From Brevundimonas sp. UBA5866 (GTDB lineage: Bacteria > Pseudomonadota > Alphaproteobacteria > Caulobacterales > Caulobacteraceae): a stretch of DNA of 60,432 nucleotides. Every line of letters starts with the position of its first letter. The first letter of the stretch is position 1. The notes beneath the pieces were generated by a model. That model did not search any database. It was not told the DNA's origin and saw only the letters and a program-made list of their open reading frames with translations. This document shows positions 1 to 8,432 of the stretch, piece by piece. The stretch lies in assembly GCF_002432125.1 (NCBI RefSeq), contig NZ_DJFS01000026.1, positions 43,568-103,999 on the forward strand. The letters run 5' to 3'. The position numbers and the translations under genes were made by a program.

Positions 1-363
1 CACAGCGCCTTTCGCACCCCCGGCCAGATCATCACCCAGATCATCGAGACACCCGCGCAGGACGGTAAGCCAGGCGGTCGCTGGTTCACCATCGCCCGCA
101 CGGTCGAGCGTCAGGGCCGCGACGGTTTTGGCGAGGCACAGGACCTGGCCATCGGCCTCGGCTGCGAGCTGCAGCACGCGCACCGCCTGATCTATGCCCA
201 GGGGCTGGACCTCCAGAACCCCGAGGTCACGCCCATCGGCCCCGCCTGTCGCCTGTGCCACCGCCACCCCTGCGCCGAGCGGGCCGCCGCCCCCATCGAC
301 CGCCCGCTGGCCGTCGATGACTGGGCCAAGTCGCTCAGCCCCTACCCGTTCGCCTCAGCGTAA
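1..363 (+). CDS. ScfR/RamB-type short-chain acyl-CoA regulator, C-terminal part
   Basis: Frame 1 is open from the window edge to TAA at 361-363, giving the last 120 residues of a larger protein. The end carries GPACRLCHRHPCAERAAAP, a cysteine-rich motif that I recognise from the C-terminal domain (DUF2083) of XRE-family regulators of short-chain acyl-CoA metabolism. The N-terminal HTH and cupin-like parts lie outside the window, so the regulator's target cannot be inferred. Its 3' end overlaps the convergent peptidase gene by 9 bp. The family call is from memory of the motif. Confidence 0.75.
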   Translation, partial: HSAFRTPGQIITQIIETPAQDGKPGGRWFTIARTVERQGRDGFGEAQDLAIGLGCELQHAHRLIYAQGLDLQNPEVTPIGPACRLCHRHPCAERAAAPIDRPLAVDDWAKSLSPYPFASA

Positions 364-1776
364 AATCACGCGACCGCTAGAGAGGGTCACGCCGACATCC
401 GCCAGAATGGCCGCCACGACGGGAGCCGGATCAGCGGCCCCTTCGGTCAGAAGCAGACGCATCCGATCGGCCACTTCTGGGCTGCCGCCCGCATCGATAA
501 ACTGGGTGAACCAGTCGATCTCGTCGACCACGCCATCGCGGTTGCGACGCAGGGTTTCGCGCACAAAGTCCACATAGTCGCCGCCCGTCCGGCGCTTTTG
601 CGCGGCCTCTGCCGCCAGGGCAAAGACGGCCCCGCAGGCATAATAGGCGCGGTGCTCGCCGCGATCGCCCGCCGTATTCACCGGCTGACGCGCCAGGCGG
701 ATACAGTCATCCACCTCGCGCTGCAGCTCGGCCTTGGCATCATAGGCCGGATCGCGGGCCTTCAGCGCGCGCACGGCCAGCAGGTCCGCCCCACCTTCGG
801 TTATCCAGGCCTCGCGGGCATACTCATACCGGACCGTCTGGCCCAGCCAGAAATGCGCCGCCTCATGGGCAATGAACCACAGGGCGCGCTCGCGCACCTC
901 ATCGTCAGGCTCGACAATGCCGCGGCCCTCGAAATTCATCACGATCAGGCCGGGCAGAACACTGCCCCCCATACTGCTCATCCGCTCCGCAGGGCCGTTC
1001 CATGCCGCCATCAGCACCGGCTTTTCCGCCCCTGCCGAGGCGGGGCCCAGCCGCTGTCGATACCCGCGCCCCGTTGCGGGCGCAGCCTCGGACAGGGTGT
1101 CAGCCATCCATTTGGGCAGAGCCGGATCAATCACCGCCGTCAGCCCGTCATCGCGCGTCACATCGGCATCGCCCAGCAGAACATAGGACCGCTCGAACTG
1201 GGTGATCAGCATGGGCCTGCGCTCGCCCTGATAAAGCACGGGACCGGATTGGTCGCGCCACGTCACCTTGGTGGGCCCGACATCCAGTTCGACGGCATTC
1301 AGATCGGAAGACAGGGCAGCCAGTTCCTCGAGGCTGTCCACCGGAAACACGGAGGCCTGACGGGTCGGCAGGGCCACGGCCCCGTTGCTGAACACCAAAG
1401 TCGGATATTCGGCTTCGAGATCAACGCCTTTGGGCGTGATCTCGATATCGATCGCACGCGGCACTGGCCCGCCCGCCTCATTGACCAGCGCATCATATGC
1501 CCCCGCCCGCACCAGCCTGACGCCCGGTGTCAGAACCCGCCACTGGGTCGGCCGCCACGGCTGTCGTACCTCGCTCATCAGGGCCGAGTCATAAAACGCC
1601 CAGACTTCCGCATCCCGATCCATCTCGTAGCGCAGATGGATGGTCTGGCCCTGACGGGTGATCTCCGCACGGGGCGCAGGGGGGCCGCCACGCTCCAGCA
1701 TCGGACCGCTTGCGCAGGAGCCCAACAGCGTCGCCGCAAGACCTAGGGAAACAATAAGTCCAGTGCGTTGAAACAA
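355..1776 (-). CDS. M1-like gluzincin metallopeptidase lipoprotein
   Basis: A 473-residue exported protein. The N-terminus is a signal peptide ending in a lipobox (LLGSC), so it is probably anchored in the envelope. Around residue 304 it has HEAAH, followed by exactly 18 residues and then a glutamate (HEXXH-X18-E). That is the zinc-binding pattern of M1/gluzincin peptidases, here in the context HEAAHFWLGQ...WITEGGAD. I chose the TTG at 1776 because GGAG sits 7 nt upstream; a TTG at 1791 in the same frame lacks a good SD. The N-terminal 280 residues match no domain I recognise. Substrate unknown. Confidence 0.75.
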   Translation of the reverse strand: MFQRTGLIVSLGLAATLLGSCASGPMLERGGPPAPRAEITRQGQTIHLRYEMDRDAEVWAFYDSALMSEVRQPWRPTQWRVLTPGVRLVRAGAYDALVNEAGGPVPRAIDIEITPKGVDLEAEYPTLVFSNGAVALPTRQASVFPVDSLEELAALSSDLNAVELDVGPTKVTWRDQSGPVLYQGERRPMLITQFERSYVLLGDADVTRDDGLTAVIDPALPKWMADTLSEAAPATGRGYRQRLGPASAGAEKPVLMAAWNGPAERMSSMGGSVLPGLIVMNFEGRGIVEPDDEVRERALWFIAHEAAHFWLGQTVRYEYAREAWITEGGADLLAVRALKARDPAYDAKAELQREVDDCIRLARQPVNTAGDRGEHRAYYACGAVFALAAEAAQKRRTGGDYVDFVRETLRRNRDGVVDEIDWFTQFIDAGGSPEVADRMRLLLTEGAADPAPVVAAILADVGVTLSSGRVILR

Positions 1777-1888
1777 GGGCAGGCTCCACAATCAGATCAG
1801 AGGACGGACTTCACGGTCAGGATCGCCCGCCAGAAGTCCCGGGTCACCTTAAAACCACGCAAGACTCGGCCCTGTTCCGTCGCATTGC

Positions 1889-2866
1889 CTATCCCAGCGA
1901 CGATCGGGCCTTTTCCAGCTCCTCGGCCATGACCTTTTTCAGCCGCTCGGGCTGGAGAATGACCGCCGCCCCGCTCCAGCTGAACAGGTGCCATGCCAGC
2001 TCGCGCATGCCCGAGGCACGGAACCGCACAATGACCGAACCATCCTCCTGGTCCTCGATCGTCTGGGTGGGGTGCCAGCGCCAGCCGCGCGCTTCTTGAG
2101 CGGACTCCGGCGCAATGCGCAGGACCACATTCTCGATCTGGTCCTGATAGATGCCGAACGACTGGCTGGCGAAAGCGGGCAGGTCGAACTCGACTGGCGG
2201 GCGGGCGATACCCTCCCCGACCGAGACGCTGCTCATGCGGTCAAGGCGGAAGGTCTGGATGCGGTCATTGGCGGGATCATAGGCCACCAGATAGTTGGCG
2301 CGCCCGAACATCAGGCCGCAGGGCGTAACCGTACGGCTGCGGGCCTCGGCCCCCGGTCGGGAATATATGAAGTTCAAAGGGCTCTCGGCCAGAATGGCCC
2401 CGCGGATGGTGGTCAGCACACGCTCGTCCGCACCGGGGCGCGGTCCCGCCTGGACAGCGATCGTCTCGGCACGGACCAGCGCTTCTAGATCCGGTGCCAT
2501 GCGGTTCAGAGTGGCCGAACGCATAGCGGCCTTGATCTTGCGCTCCAGGCTTTCCAGCGCCGTGGCACGTGCAGCGTCTTCGGCCGCGTGAAGCGCCGCA
2601 GCCGCCTTGGTCAGTTCGAGCATTTCGGTTGCGGTCGGGGTCTGGATAAACCCCGAAAGCCCGCCCTGGATACGCCAGCGCTTGGTCGGCGGGTCAGAGA
2701 TTTCCTCGACCTGCGGAAACAGCATCAGCACCGCATCGCGCATACGCTCTGCCGTGCGCCGCCCCACGCCCAACAGACCAGCCATTTCGTTCAGCGTCAG
2801 ACCTTCTGCGCTGCCCGCCATTCTGATGGCCAGATCGATAACCATCGCTGCCTTGTCGTGGCGCAT
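1889..2866 (-). CDS. WYL-domain transcriptional regulator (YafY-like)
   Basis: A 325-residue cytoplasmic regulator. Residues about 1-65 form a DeoR/HTH_11-like helix-turn-helix (LTLNEMAGLLGVGRRTAERM). The middle and C-terminus look like a WYL domain (PCGLMFGRANYLVAYDP, FRLDRM) plus the WCX extension. WYL domains bind ligands such as nucleotides or single-stranded DNA; the effector here is unknown. The ATG at 2866 is chosen because GGAGAA lies 6 nt upstream; an earlier in-frame ATG at 2905 lacks an SD. It is divergent from the small gene at 2968, with about 100 bp between them for shared control. Confidence 0.82.
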   Translation of the reverse strand: MRHDKAAMVIDLAIRMAGSAEGLTLNEMAGLLGVGRRTAERMRDAVLMLFPQVEEISDPPTKRWRIQGGLSGFIQTPTATEMLELTKAAAALHAAEDAARATALESLERKIKAAMRSATLNRMAPDLEALVRAETIAVQAGPRPGADERVLTTIRGAILAESPLNFIYSRPGAEARSRTVTPCGLMFGRANYLVAYDPANDRIQTFRLDRMSSVSVGEGIARPPVEFDLPAFASQSFGIYQDQIENVVLRIAPESAQEARGWRWHPTQTIEDQEDGSVIVRFRASGMRELAWHLFSWSGAAVILQPERLKKVMAEELEKARSSLG

Positions 2867-2967
2867 TGGAAGTTCTCCACAATCATACGTCCGGAATTGA
2901 CGCAATACTGTTTCATAAAGCTCCGGTCAGCAAGAGGCAGACGCCTCCCCAACGGAGATTTTCACAG

Positions 2968-3249
2968 ATGGCCTTTTCGTTCGCCCGCACCGCCCGCGCC
3001 CATTCGGACCGCAATGCCCAGAATCCTTACGCCGTCGCGCCGATGCTGCGACCGTTCGAGCGCAAGACATACGCCGACCGCTATCTGATCGTGCCATGCG
3101 AGACCGAGACCGATCTGGCCGTCATCTGGGACCGTCAGGAAGAACAGGTCGTGGACGTGATCTGCGCCCCGATGGGTCGTTATTCCGAAGAAGACGCCAT
3201 GTGGGACGAGTTCCGCAGCACGTCGGAGCTGTCGGCCCTGGCCGCCTGA
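2968..3249 (+). CDS. small conserved-looking protein of unknown function
   Basis: A 93-residue soluble protein starting at ATG 2968, with GGAG 8 nt upstream. The N-terminus is basic and rich in Ala and Arg. The C-terminal half is acidic (YSEEDAMWDEF). It has no signal peptide, membrane segment or motif I recognise. GC content and codon use match the neighbours, which supports a real gene. It is divergently transcribed from the WYL regulator, which makes it a possible target of that regulator (inference only). Confidence 0.65.
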   Translation: MAFSFARTARAHSDRNAQNPYAVAPMLRPFERKTYADRYLIVPCETETDLAVIWDRQEEQVVDVICAPMGRYSEEDAMWDEFRSTSELSALAA

Positions 3250-3262
3250 TTGCCGTAAGGGT

Positions 3263-3640
3263 TTAGTGGACGAGCGGATCCGGCTTTGCGATCCGCCCCG
3301 CCAGCGTCCACGGCCCTTGCGGTATCAACCGCACCCACGCCCCTGCCGGGGCGCTGAGCCAGTGACCTTCGCCCGACAGCGAAGTCTCGCGGTGGACAGG
3401 ACCGCCGGTGGCGATTTCCAGCACCAGCGGCGAGCCCATATAGGCCGTCCACATCTCCTCGGCCTCCATCGGCACCCACTGCGGATCGTCATTGGACAAC
3501 AGCAGACGATAGGAGGCGATCTTTTCCGCATCGGCTTCCTGATGCGGCAGGACGCGGAAATAGCCGCCATCCGGATGCGGCGTCAGGCCGAGGTTCATGG
3601 CTACCTCTTCTGCCGTGAAATCGTCGTCCGTATCGCTCAT
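3263..3640 (-). CDS. cupin_5 (DUF985) family protein
   Basis: A 125-residue protein. LGLTPHPDGGYFRV near the N-terminus and the later MEAEEMWTAYMGSPLVLEI match the DUF985 cupin fold, where the usual patterns are L-x-PHPEGGY and a Trp-containing strand before G-x-PL. Family members are small beta-barrels of poorly known function. The start at 3640 has AGGGA 6 nt upstream; an in-frame ATG 24 nt earlier is possible. It ends 13 nt from the convergent small gene and lies 48 nt downstream of the lipoprotein gene on the same strand. Confidence 0.72.
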   Translation of the reverse strand: MSDTDDDFTAEEVAMNLGLTPHPDGGYFRVLPHQEADAEKIASYRLLLSNDDPQWVPMEAEEMWTAYMGSPLVLEIATGGPVHRETSLSGEGHWLSAPAGAWVRLIPQGPWTLAGRIAKPDPLVH

Positions 3641-3688
3641 CGCCGTTCCCTGCGGGAATTCCAAAGCGTGGCTATAAGGTGATCCGGC

Positions 3689-4156
3689 CTAGTGTGCCAG
3701 TCGCGCACGCTCCTGTGGCGTAACCCCACGCCATTGACCGTTCTCGAAAATATATTCCCCCGCCCATCGCCACGGAGCAGCGGACAGGGCGGACCGGCTG
3801 CGACCGAAGGCACGCACGGTATAGACCTCGCCCGCCCTCAAAGGCACCGCCGCGCCTTGCGCGACGAAGCCCGATGGCACCTCGGCATAGGCGATCTGGC
3901 TGACGTTCCGGCATCCACCCCTGCGCGCCTCGACAGACCACAGGGTTTCCGAAGTCTCTCCTGCTTCGCGTGTGACCGTGAACGCCTCGACACAGGCCCT
4001 TTCAGGCCGATCCGCACGAACCCCGAAGGTCGCCACCGGACGGTCCCCGGTCCCGCCGATGTGGACCGGCACCATCGCGGAGCAGGACAACAGCCCACCG
4101 ATGGCAAAAGCATAGAGGATCAACGGGCGCGTCAGGCGGGACAACCGTAAGGACAT
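3689..4156 (-). CDS. putative lipoprotein of unknown function
   Basis: A 155-residue protein with a hydrophobic N-terminal segment ending in a lipobox-like GGLLSC, so probably lipid-anchored. The mature part has a Cys pair (around residues 55 and 81) and no domain I recognise. It starts 39 nt downstream of the pntB stop codon on the same strand and may be the last gene of the transhydrogenase operon or a separate unit. Confidence 0.65.
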   Translation of the reverse strand: MSLRLSRLTRPLILYAFAIGGLLSCSAMVPVHIGGTGDRPVATFGVRADRPERACVEAFTVTREAGETSETLWSVEARRGGCRNVSQIAYAEVPSGFVAQGAAVPLRAGEVYTVRAFGRSRSALSAAPWRWAGEYIFENGQWRGVTPQERARLAH

Positions 4157-4195
4157 ATCCGTTCAACGTAACGGACGGCGGTTGGCTCCTGCCAT

Positions 4196-5614
4196 TCAGA
4201 GCGCCTTGACGATGCCCTCGACCATCTTCTTGGCGTCTGCGAACAGCATCATGGTGTTGTCGCGGAAAAACAGCTCGTTCTCCACCCCCGCATAGCCCGC
4301 CGCCATGCCGCGCTTGATGAACAGCACGGTGCCGGCCTTATCGACATCCAGAATGGGCATGCCGAAGATCGGGCTTTGCGGATCGGTCTTGGCCGCAGGG
4401 TTGGTCACGTCATTGGCACCAATGACAAAGGCCACGTCGGCGGACGAGAATTCAGAGTTGATGTCCTCCAGCTCGAACACCTCATCGTACGGCACATTGG
4501 CTTCGGCCAGCAGGACGTTCATGTGGCCGGGCATACGGCCCGCGACGGGATGGATGGCGTATTTCACCTCGACACCCTCTTCCTTCAGCTTGTCGGCCAT
4601 TTCGCGCAGGGCATGCTGGGCCTGCGCCACCGCCATGCCATAGCCGGGCACGATGATGACCTTGGAAGCGTTCTTCATGATGAAGGCCGCATCCTCGGCG
4701 CTGCCCTGTTTGACGGGGCGTGTCTCGACCTTCGCGCCGTCGGCACCGCTGGCCGCCTCGGCCCCGAAGCCGCCGAGGATGACGCTGATGAAGCTGCGGT
4801 TCATGCCCTTGCACATGATGTAGCTGAGGATCGCGCCCGACGAGCCGACCAGCGCCCCCGTGATGATCAGGGCGATATTCTCCAGCGTGAAGCCCAGCGC
4901 CGCCGCCGCCCAGCCGGAATAGGAGTTGAGCATGGACACCACCACCGGCATGTCCGCGCCGCCGATGGGGATGATCAATGTCACGCCGAGGATCAGGCTG
5001 AGCGCGAACACGGCCCAGAACGCCCACACAGCCGTACCGCCCGTCCCGATCAATATGCCGATCAGGAAGACCAAGCCCGCCGCCAGACCGAGGTTGATCA
5101 GGTGCCGCGCGGGCAAAAGGATGGGCGCGCCGCTCATATTGCCGTTCAGCTTGGCAAAGGCGATGACCGATCCGGTAAAGGTGATGGCCCCGATGGCCAC
5201 GCCGAGGCTGAGCTCCACCAGCGACAGCGTCTTGATCCCGCCCGTCACCGTCTGGATGCCGAAAGCGTCGGGCGCATAGACCGCCCCCACCGCCACCAGA
5301 CAGGCGGCCAGACCGACGAGCGAGTGAAATGCCGCCACAAGTTGCGGCATGGCCGTCATGGGCACGCGATTGGCGATGATCGCCCCTGCCCCGCCGCCGA
5401 TTATGACACCGCCCGCGATCAGGCCCAGCGTCAGTGGATCGAGCGCCCCCGTACTGGCGAGCAGCGCCAGTGTGACCCCGACCGCCAGTGCCATGCCCGC
5501 CATGCCCAGCATATTGCCACGGCGGCTCGACTCCGGACTGGACAGGCCACGGAGGGAGAGAATGAACAGCACCCCGGCCACCAGATAGGCCAGTGCTGCG
5601 ATGGATGCCTTCAT
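4196..5614 (-). CDS. pntB: NAD(P) transhydrogenase subunit beta
   Basis: A 472-residue inner-membrane subunit of the proton-translocating transhydrogenase, which couples proton entry to NADPH formation from NADH. The N-terminal 260 residues are multiple hydrophobic helices rich in Gly and Ala. The C-terminal domain III holds the NADP site, with GYGMAVAQAQHALREM, GRMPGHMNVLLAEANVPY and VIGANDVTNPAA. The start has a strong GGGGGAG upstream. Length is typical for PntB. It is the last pnt gene of the operon, separated from pntAB by three extra small genes, which is unusual. Confidence 0.96.
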   Translation of the reverse strand: MKASIAALAYLVAGVLFILSLRGLSSPESSRRGNMLGMAGMALAVGVTLALLASTGALDPLTLGLIAGGVIIGGGAGAIIANRVPMTAMPQLVAAFHSLVGLAACLVAVGAVYAPDAFGIQTVTGGIKTLSLVELSLGVAIGAITFTGSVIAFAKLNGNMSGAPILLPARHLINLGLAAGLVFLIGILIGTGGTAVWAFWAVFALSLILGVTLIIPIGGADMPVVVSMLNSYSGWAAAALGFTLENIALIITGALVGSSGAILSYIMCKGMNRSFISVILGGFGAEAASGADGAKVETRPVKQGSAEDAAFIMKNASKVIIVPGYGMAVAQAQHALREMADKLKEEGVEVKYAIHPVAGRMPGHMNVLLAEANVPYDEVFELEDINSEFSSADVAFVIGANDVTNPAAKTDPQSPIFGMPILDVDKAGTVLFIKRGMAAGYAGVENELFFRDNTMMLFADAKKMVEGIVKAL

Positions 5615-5639
5615 ACTCTCCCCCTTTAAGTCTCCGGAC

Positions 5640-6005
5640 TTAGAATACGTTGATGATGGCCGGTGCGCCGGTGGTCCCCTTGCGGGTCACCTGACCGTTC
5701 TTGATGACCGCGACGCCGATGTTGCCCTCGCCCGTCAGGCGGGTCAGGGTGCAGCTGCCGTTATCGGTCGGCAGATAACCCGACTGGGTACCCTTGCCCT
5801 CGCGCACCATGCGGTTCTGATAGACACCGCGGATCGTCACCGGACGGAAGCGGCATTCCAGACGCCACGTCGCATTCTTGTCAGCGGCCACGCCCCACGG
5901 CAGGCCACCGTCAAGATCGCCCGCCACTTCGGCAGGCTGTGCATAGGCGATCGAACCCGCGATCAGCGTGATACCGGCGGCAATGATCGAAACAGCGGTC
6001 TTCAT
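5640..6005 (-). CDS. small secreted protein in the pnt operon
   Basis: A 121-residue protein with a clear Sec signal peptide (cleavage near AYAQ-PAE). The mature part is about 100 residues and contains two cysteines (LECRF and GSCTL), compatible with one disulfide bond in the periplasm. No family recognised. It starts 19 nt after the preceding small membrane gene and ends 25 nt before pntB, all on one strand, so it is probably co-transcribed with the transhydrogenase genes. Role unknown. Confidence 0.7.
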   Translation of the reverse strand: MKTAVSIIAAGITLIAGSIAYAQPAEVAGDLDGGLPWGVAADKNATWRLECRFRPVTIRGVYQNRMVREGKGTQSGYLPTDNGSCTLTRLTGEGNIGVAVIKNGQVTRKGTTGAPAIINVF

Positions 6006-6024
6006 TACAACTCACTCAAGTCAG

Positions 6025-6303
6025 TCAGGATTTGATGTAGCTCTGGGTGCGGATCAGCCGCCAGACCGCAGAGCCTATGAACAGTGGTCCCAGGAACACC
6101 AAAATCCAATCCACAAAATTCAATTCCTTGTCCCTGAGGGCATACAGGGCAAGCGTAGAGGTAAATACGATAACGACGCCGGAGTCATAATATCGGATCC
6201 GGATGATCGGATCTTTCTCTCGGGTCCACGACCACACCCACAGACCGACCCCGTACAGGGTAAAGCACCAGGCCATCAGGATAGAGAAATCGGTAGGGGT
6301 CAT
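6025..6303 (-). CDS. small membrane protein in the pnt operon
   Basis: A 92-residue protein with about three predicted membrane segments (around residues 5-25, 42-58 and 65-85). The ATG overlaps the stop of the upstream 97-residue gene as ATGA, indicating translational coupling. I recognise no family. Its position between pntAB and pntB suggests co-expression with the transhydrogenase; whether it binds the complex is unknown. Confidence 0.7.
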   Translation of the reverse strand: MTPTDFSILMAWCFTLYGVGLWVWSWTREKDPIIRIRYYDSGVVIVFTSTLALYALRDKELNFVDWILVFLGPLFIGSAVWRLIRTQSYIKS

Positions 6304-6593
6304 GGCTGTTTGCGCGCCCGCTTCCAGCCACGCAGCGCCAGAATGAACATGATGGCCCCGCCCAGTGCAAAACCGAGGGCCGATGTGCGATCACCGGCGG
6401 TGTAGTTGGTCCAGCCCAGCAGGCCAAAAAGCAGGCCCACTGCCGCAGGATATCCCACCGCCAGAACGGTCTCGACAACCCGCCTCAGCTTCGGCGGCAT
6501 CCTGCCACTGAAGAGCAGAAGAACCAGAAGCAGAGCGATGGCGACAGCCATAAGAACTGTCACCCACTCCGAAAATCCAAAAGCCATACTCAA
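6300..6593 (-). CDS. small membrane protein in the pnt operon
   Basis: A 97-residue protein with about three hydrophobic segments (residues 8-28, 43-60 and 70-88) and a strongly basic C-terminus (RGWKRARKQP), expected to face the cytoplasm. The TTG at 6593 overlaps the pntAB stop as TTGA and has AAGGA 6 nt upstream; an ATG two codons later (6587) is the alternative. It overlaps the next gene by 4 nt. No family recognised. Confidence 0.68.
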   Translation of the reverse strand: MSMAFGFSEWVTVLMAVAIALLLVLLLFSGRMPPKLRRVVETVLAVGYPAAVGLLFGLLGWTNYTAGDRTSALGFALGGAIMFILALRGWKRARKQP

Positions 6594-6910
6594 CGCTTAT
6601 CCTTTTTGCGGTACATGGCCAGCATCCTGCGCGTGACCATGAAGCCGCCGAAAATATTCACACTGGCCAAGGTCACAGCGGCAATCCCGGCACCCTTGGC
6701 GATCCATGCATTCGCGCCGCCCGCCGCACCACCGCTGAACGCCGCCGCAGCCATCAGGCCACCGACGATAATTACCGAGGAAATGGCATTGGTCACAGCC
6801 ATCAGGGGCGTGTGCAGGGCGGGCGTCACGCTCCACACCACATAATAGCCAACGAATATGGCCAGCACGAAGATTGCCAAGCGAAACACTGTGGGATCGA
6901 CGTATTCCAT
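6590..6910 (-). CDS. pntAB: NAD(P) transhydrogenase subunit alpha, membrane part
   Basis: A 106-residue membrane subunit corresponding to the C-terminal domain II portion of PntA. It has three to four hydrophobic helices and the typical TPALHTPLMAVTNAISS and ASVNIFGGFMVTRRML motifs. Split PntAA/PntAB is the usual arrangement in alphaproteobacteria. Start and stop overlap the flanking small genes (TGATG upstream, TTGA downstream), so translation is coupled through the whole block. Confidence 0.95.
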   Translation of the reverse strand: MEYVDPTVFRLAIFVLAIFVGYYVVWSVTPALHTPLMAVTNAISSVIIVGGLMAAAAFSGGAAGGANAWIAKGAGIAAVTLASVNIFGGFMVTRRMLAMYRKKDKR

Positions 6911-7161
6911 CAGGCGTCTCCTTGCTGGGCCGAAGTGGAAATTCTCTTTTCGAGTTCAACCAATCGGCGGTTCAACTTGATCACGTGGTCAAACAGTAGG
7001 CCAAACACTGTGAAAGCTAACGGGACGAGAACACTACCGTCGTTCAATGTCTCATTTAGCGCGCGATAAATGCACAACGCGCCGTAGATAAGCGCAAACA
7101 GAAGCGAGAGATTCCGGAACCAGATCAGTTCGCGGCGTTCCGTTGACTGACTGGCAATCAT
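6910..7161 (-). CDS. small membrane protein between pntAA and pntAB
   Basis: An 83-residue protein with two hydrophobic segments (about residues 17-33 and 43-58), followed by a charged, possibly coiled-coil tail (KLNRRLVELEKRIS). The ATG overlaps the pntAA stop as ATGA and its own stop overlaps the pntAB start as TGATG, so it is tightly built into the operon. No family recognised. The usual pntAA-pntAB junction has no gene here, so this is a candidate accessory subunit (inference). Confidence 0.7.
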   Translation of the reverse strand: MIASQSTERRELIWFRNLSLLFALIYGALCIYRALNETLNDGSVLVPLAFTVFGLLFDHVIKLNRRLVELEKRISTSAQQGDA

Positions 7162-8291
7162 GACTTCACTCCGTCATGCACAACTTCACCCTTGTGGGTC
7201 ACAGCAGCCGCTTTGAGGATTTCATCCTCCAGATCGACCGACAGATCGCCGTCCTTGACCAATAGCCCAACAAAGGCGGCAAGGTTGCGGGCGTAAAGCG
7301 CACTGGCGTCTGCGGCGATGCGCCCCGCCAGATTGCTCCAGCCGACGATCTTTACGCCATTGGCCGTGGTGACGACCTCGTCCGGTTTGGAGCCTTCGAC
7401 ATTGCCGCCCGCCTCGACCGCCAGATCGACGATGACCGAACCCGCCTTCATCGAGGCGACGTGCGCCGCTGTGATCAGGCGCGGAGCCGGACGGCCCGGG
7501 ATAAGCGCCGTGGTGATCACCACATCCTGTTTGACGATGTGGCTGGCGGTCAGTTCGGCCTGTTTGGCCTGATATTCCGCGGACATCTGTTTGGCATAGC
7601 CGCCCGCGGTTTCGGCGGCTTTGAACTCCTCGTCCTCGACGGCGACAAACTTCGCCCCGAGGCTCTCGACCTGCTCCTTGGCGGCGGGGCGCACGTCGGT
7701 GGCCGTGACCACCGCACCCAGACGACGTGCCGTGGCGATGGCCTGCAGCCCGGCAACGCCCGCCCCCATGACGAACACCTTGGCCGCCGCCACCGTGCCC
7801 GCCGCCGTCATCATCATGGGAAAGCCACGACCATAGGTATATGCCGCTTCGATCACGGCGCGATAGCCCGCCAGATTGGCCTGTGATGACAGGACATCCA
7901 TCACCTGTGCGCGGGTGATGCGCGGCACGAATTCCATAGCAAAGGCCGTGGCCCCCTGACCTTTCAGGGCCTCGATGGTCGCTTTCTCGCGATAGGCGTC
8001 CAGCATGCCTATGACGATCGCGCCGGATTTCAGGGCGCTGGTTTCCGACGCCGTCGGCCCGCGCACCTTGAGCAGCACATCGGCACCCGCCAGAACAGCC
8101 GCCAGATCGGCCGAGACCTTGGCCCCCGCCGCCTCGTATTCGGAATCATTGAACGACGAACCGGCCCCTGTTCCGGCCTCGACCGTAACGGTCGCTCCCA
8201 GAGCCAACAGCTTCTTGACCGTTTCGGGCGTTACGGCGCAGCGCGTTTCCCCCTCGCGGCGCTCACGGGTTACGGCAATGGCAACAGCCAA
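7158..8291 (-). CDS. pntAA: NAD(P) transhydrogenase subunit alpha, soluble part
   Basis: A 377-residue NAD(H)-binding domain I protein of the AlaDH/PNT family. It shows the N-terminal RREGETRCAVTPETV, the Rossmann motif VFVMGAGVAGLQAIATARRLGA, and the C-terminal HIVKQDVVITTALIPGRPAP. Start is TTG at 8291 with AGGAG 7 nt upstream; no ATG gives the full N-terminus. It is the first gene of the minus-strand operon and lies just downstream of a terminator hairpin at 8380-8402. Confidence 0.95.
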   Translation of the reverse strand: MAVAIAVTRERREGETRCAVTPETVKKLLALGATVTVEAGTGAGSSFNDSEYEAAGAKVSADLAAVLAGADVLLKVRGPTASETSALKSGAIVIGMLDAYREKATIEALKGQGATAFAMEFVPRITRAQVMDVLSSQANLAGYRAVIEAAYTYGRGFPMMMTAAGTVAAAKVFVMGAGVAGLQAIATARRLGAVVTATDVRPAAKEQVESLGAKFVAVEDEEFKAAETAGGYAKQMSAEYQAKQAELTASHIVKQDVVITTALIPGRPAPRLITAAHVASMKAGSVIVDLAVEAGGNVEGSKPDEVVTTANGVKIVGWSNLAGRIAADASALYARNLAAFVGLLVKDGDLSVDLEDEILKAAAVTHKGEVVHDGVKS

Positions 8292-8379
8292 GATGCGTCT
8301 CCTGATCTCCCCTAGGAAAATCAGTGTTAGATAAGATTATCACCCGATCAAGGCCGTTCCCGAGAAACGGCAATAAAAA

Positions 8380-8402
8380 AGCCCGCCGAAGATCGGCGGG
8401 CT
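8380..8402 (-). terminator. hairpin terminator after oxidase subunit IV gene
   Basis: Perfect 10-bp inverted repeat AGCCCGCCGA / TCGGCGGGCT with a 3-nt loop. On the minus strand the stem is followed by a run of T (AAAAAA on the plus strand at 8375-8380). It lies between the subunit IV stop and pntAA, so it separates the two units. Confidence 0.85.
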
Positions 8403-8432
8403 TTAACTCCGGCAAAAAGATTGCCGTAAGAC

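Noticed and set aside
4376..5629. A 417-codon plus-strand frame over pntB
   Set aside because: It is antisense to a confidently identified gene and has no recognisable domain or SD.
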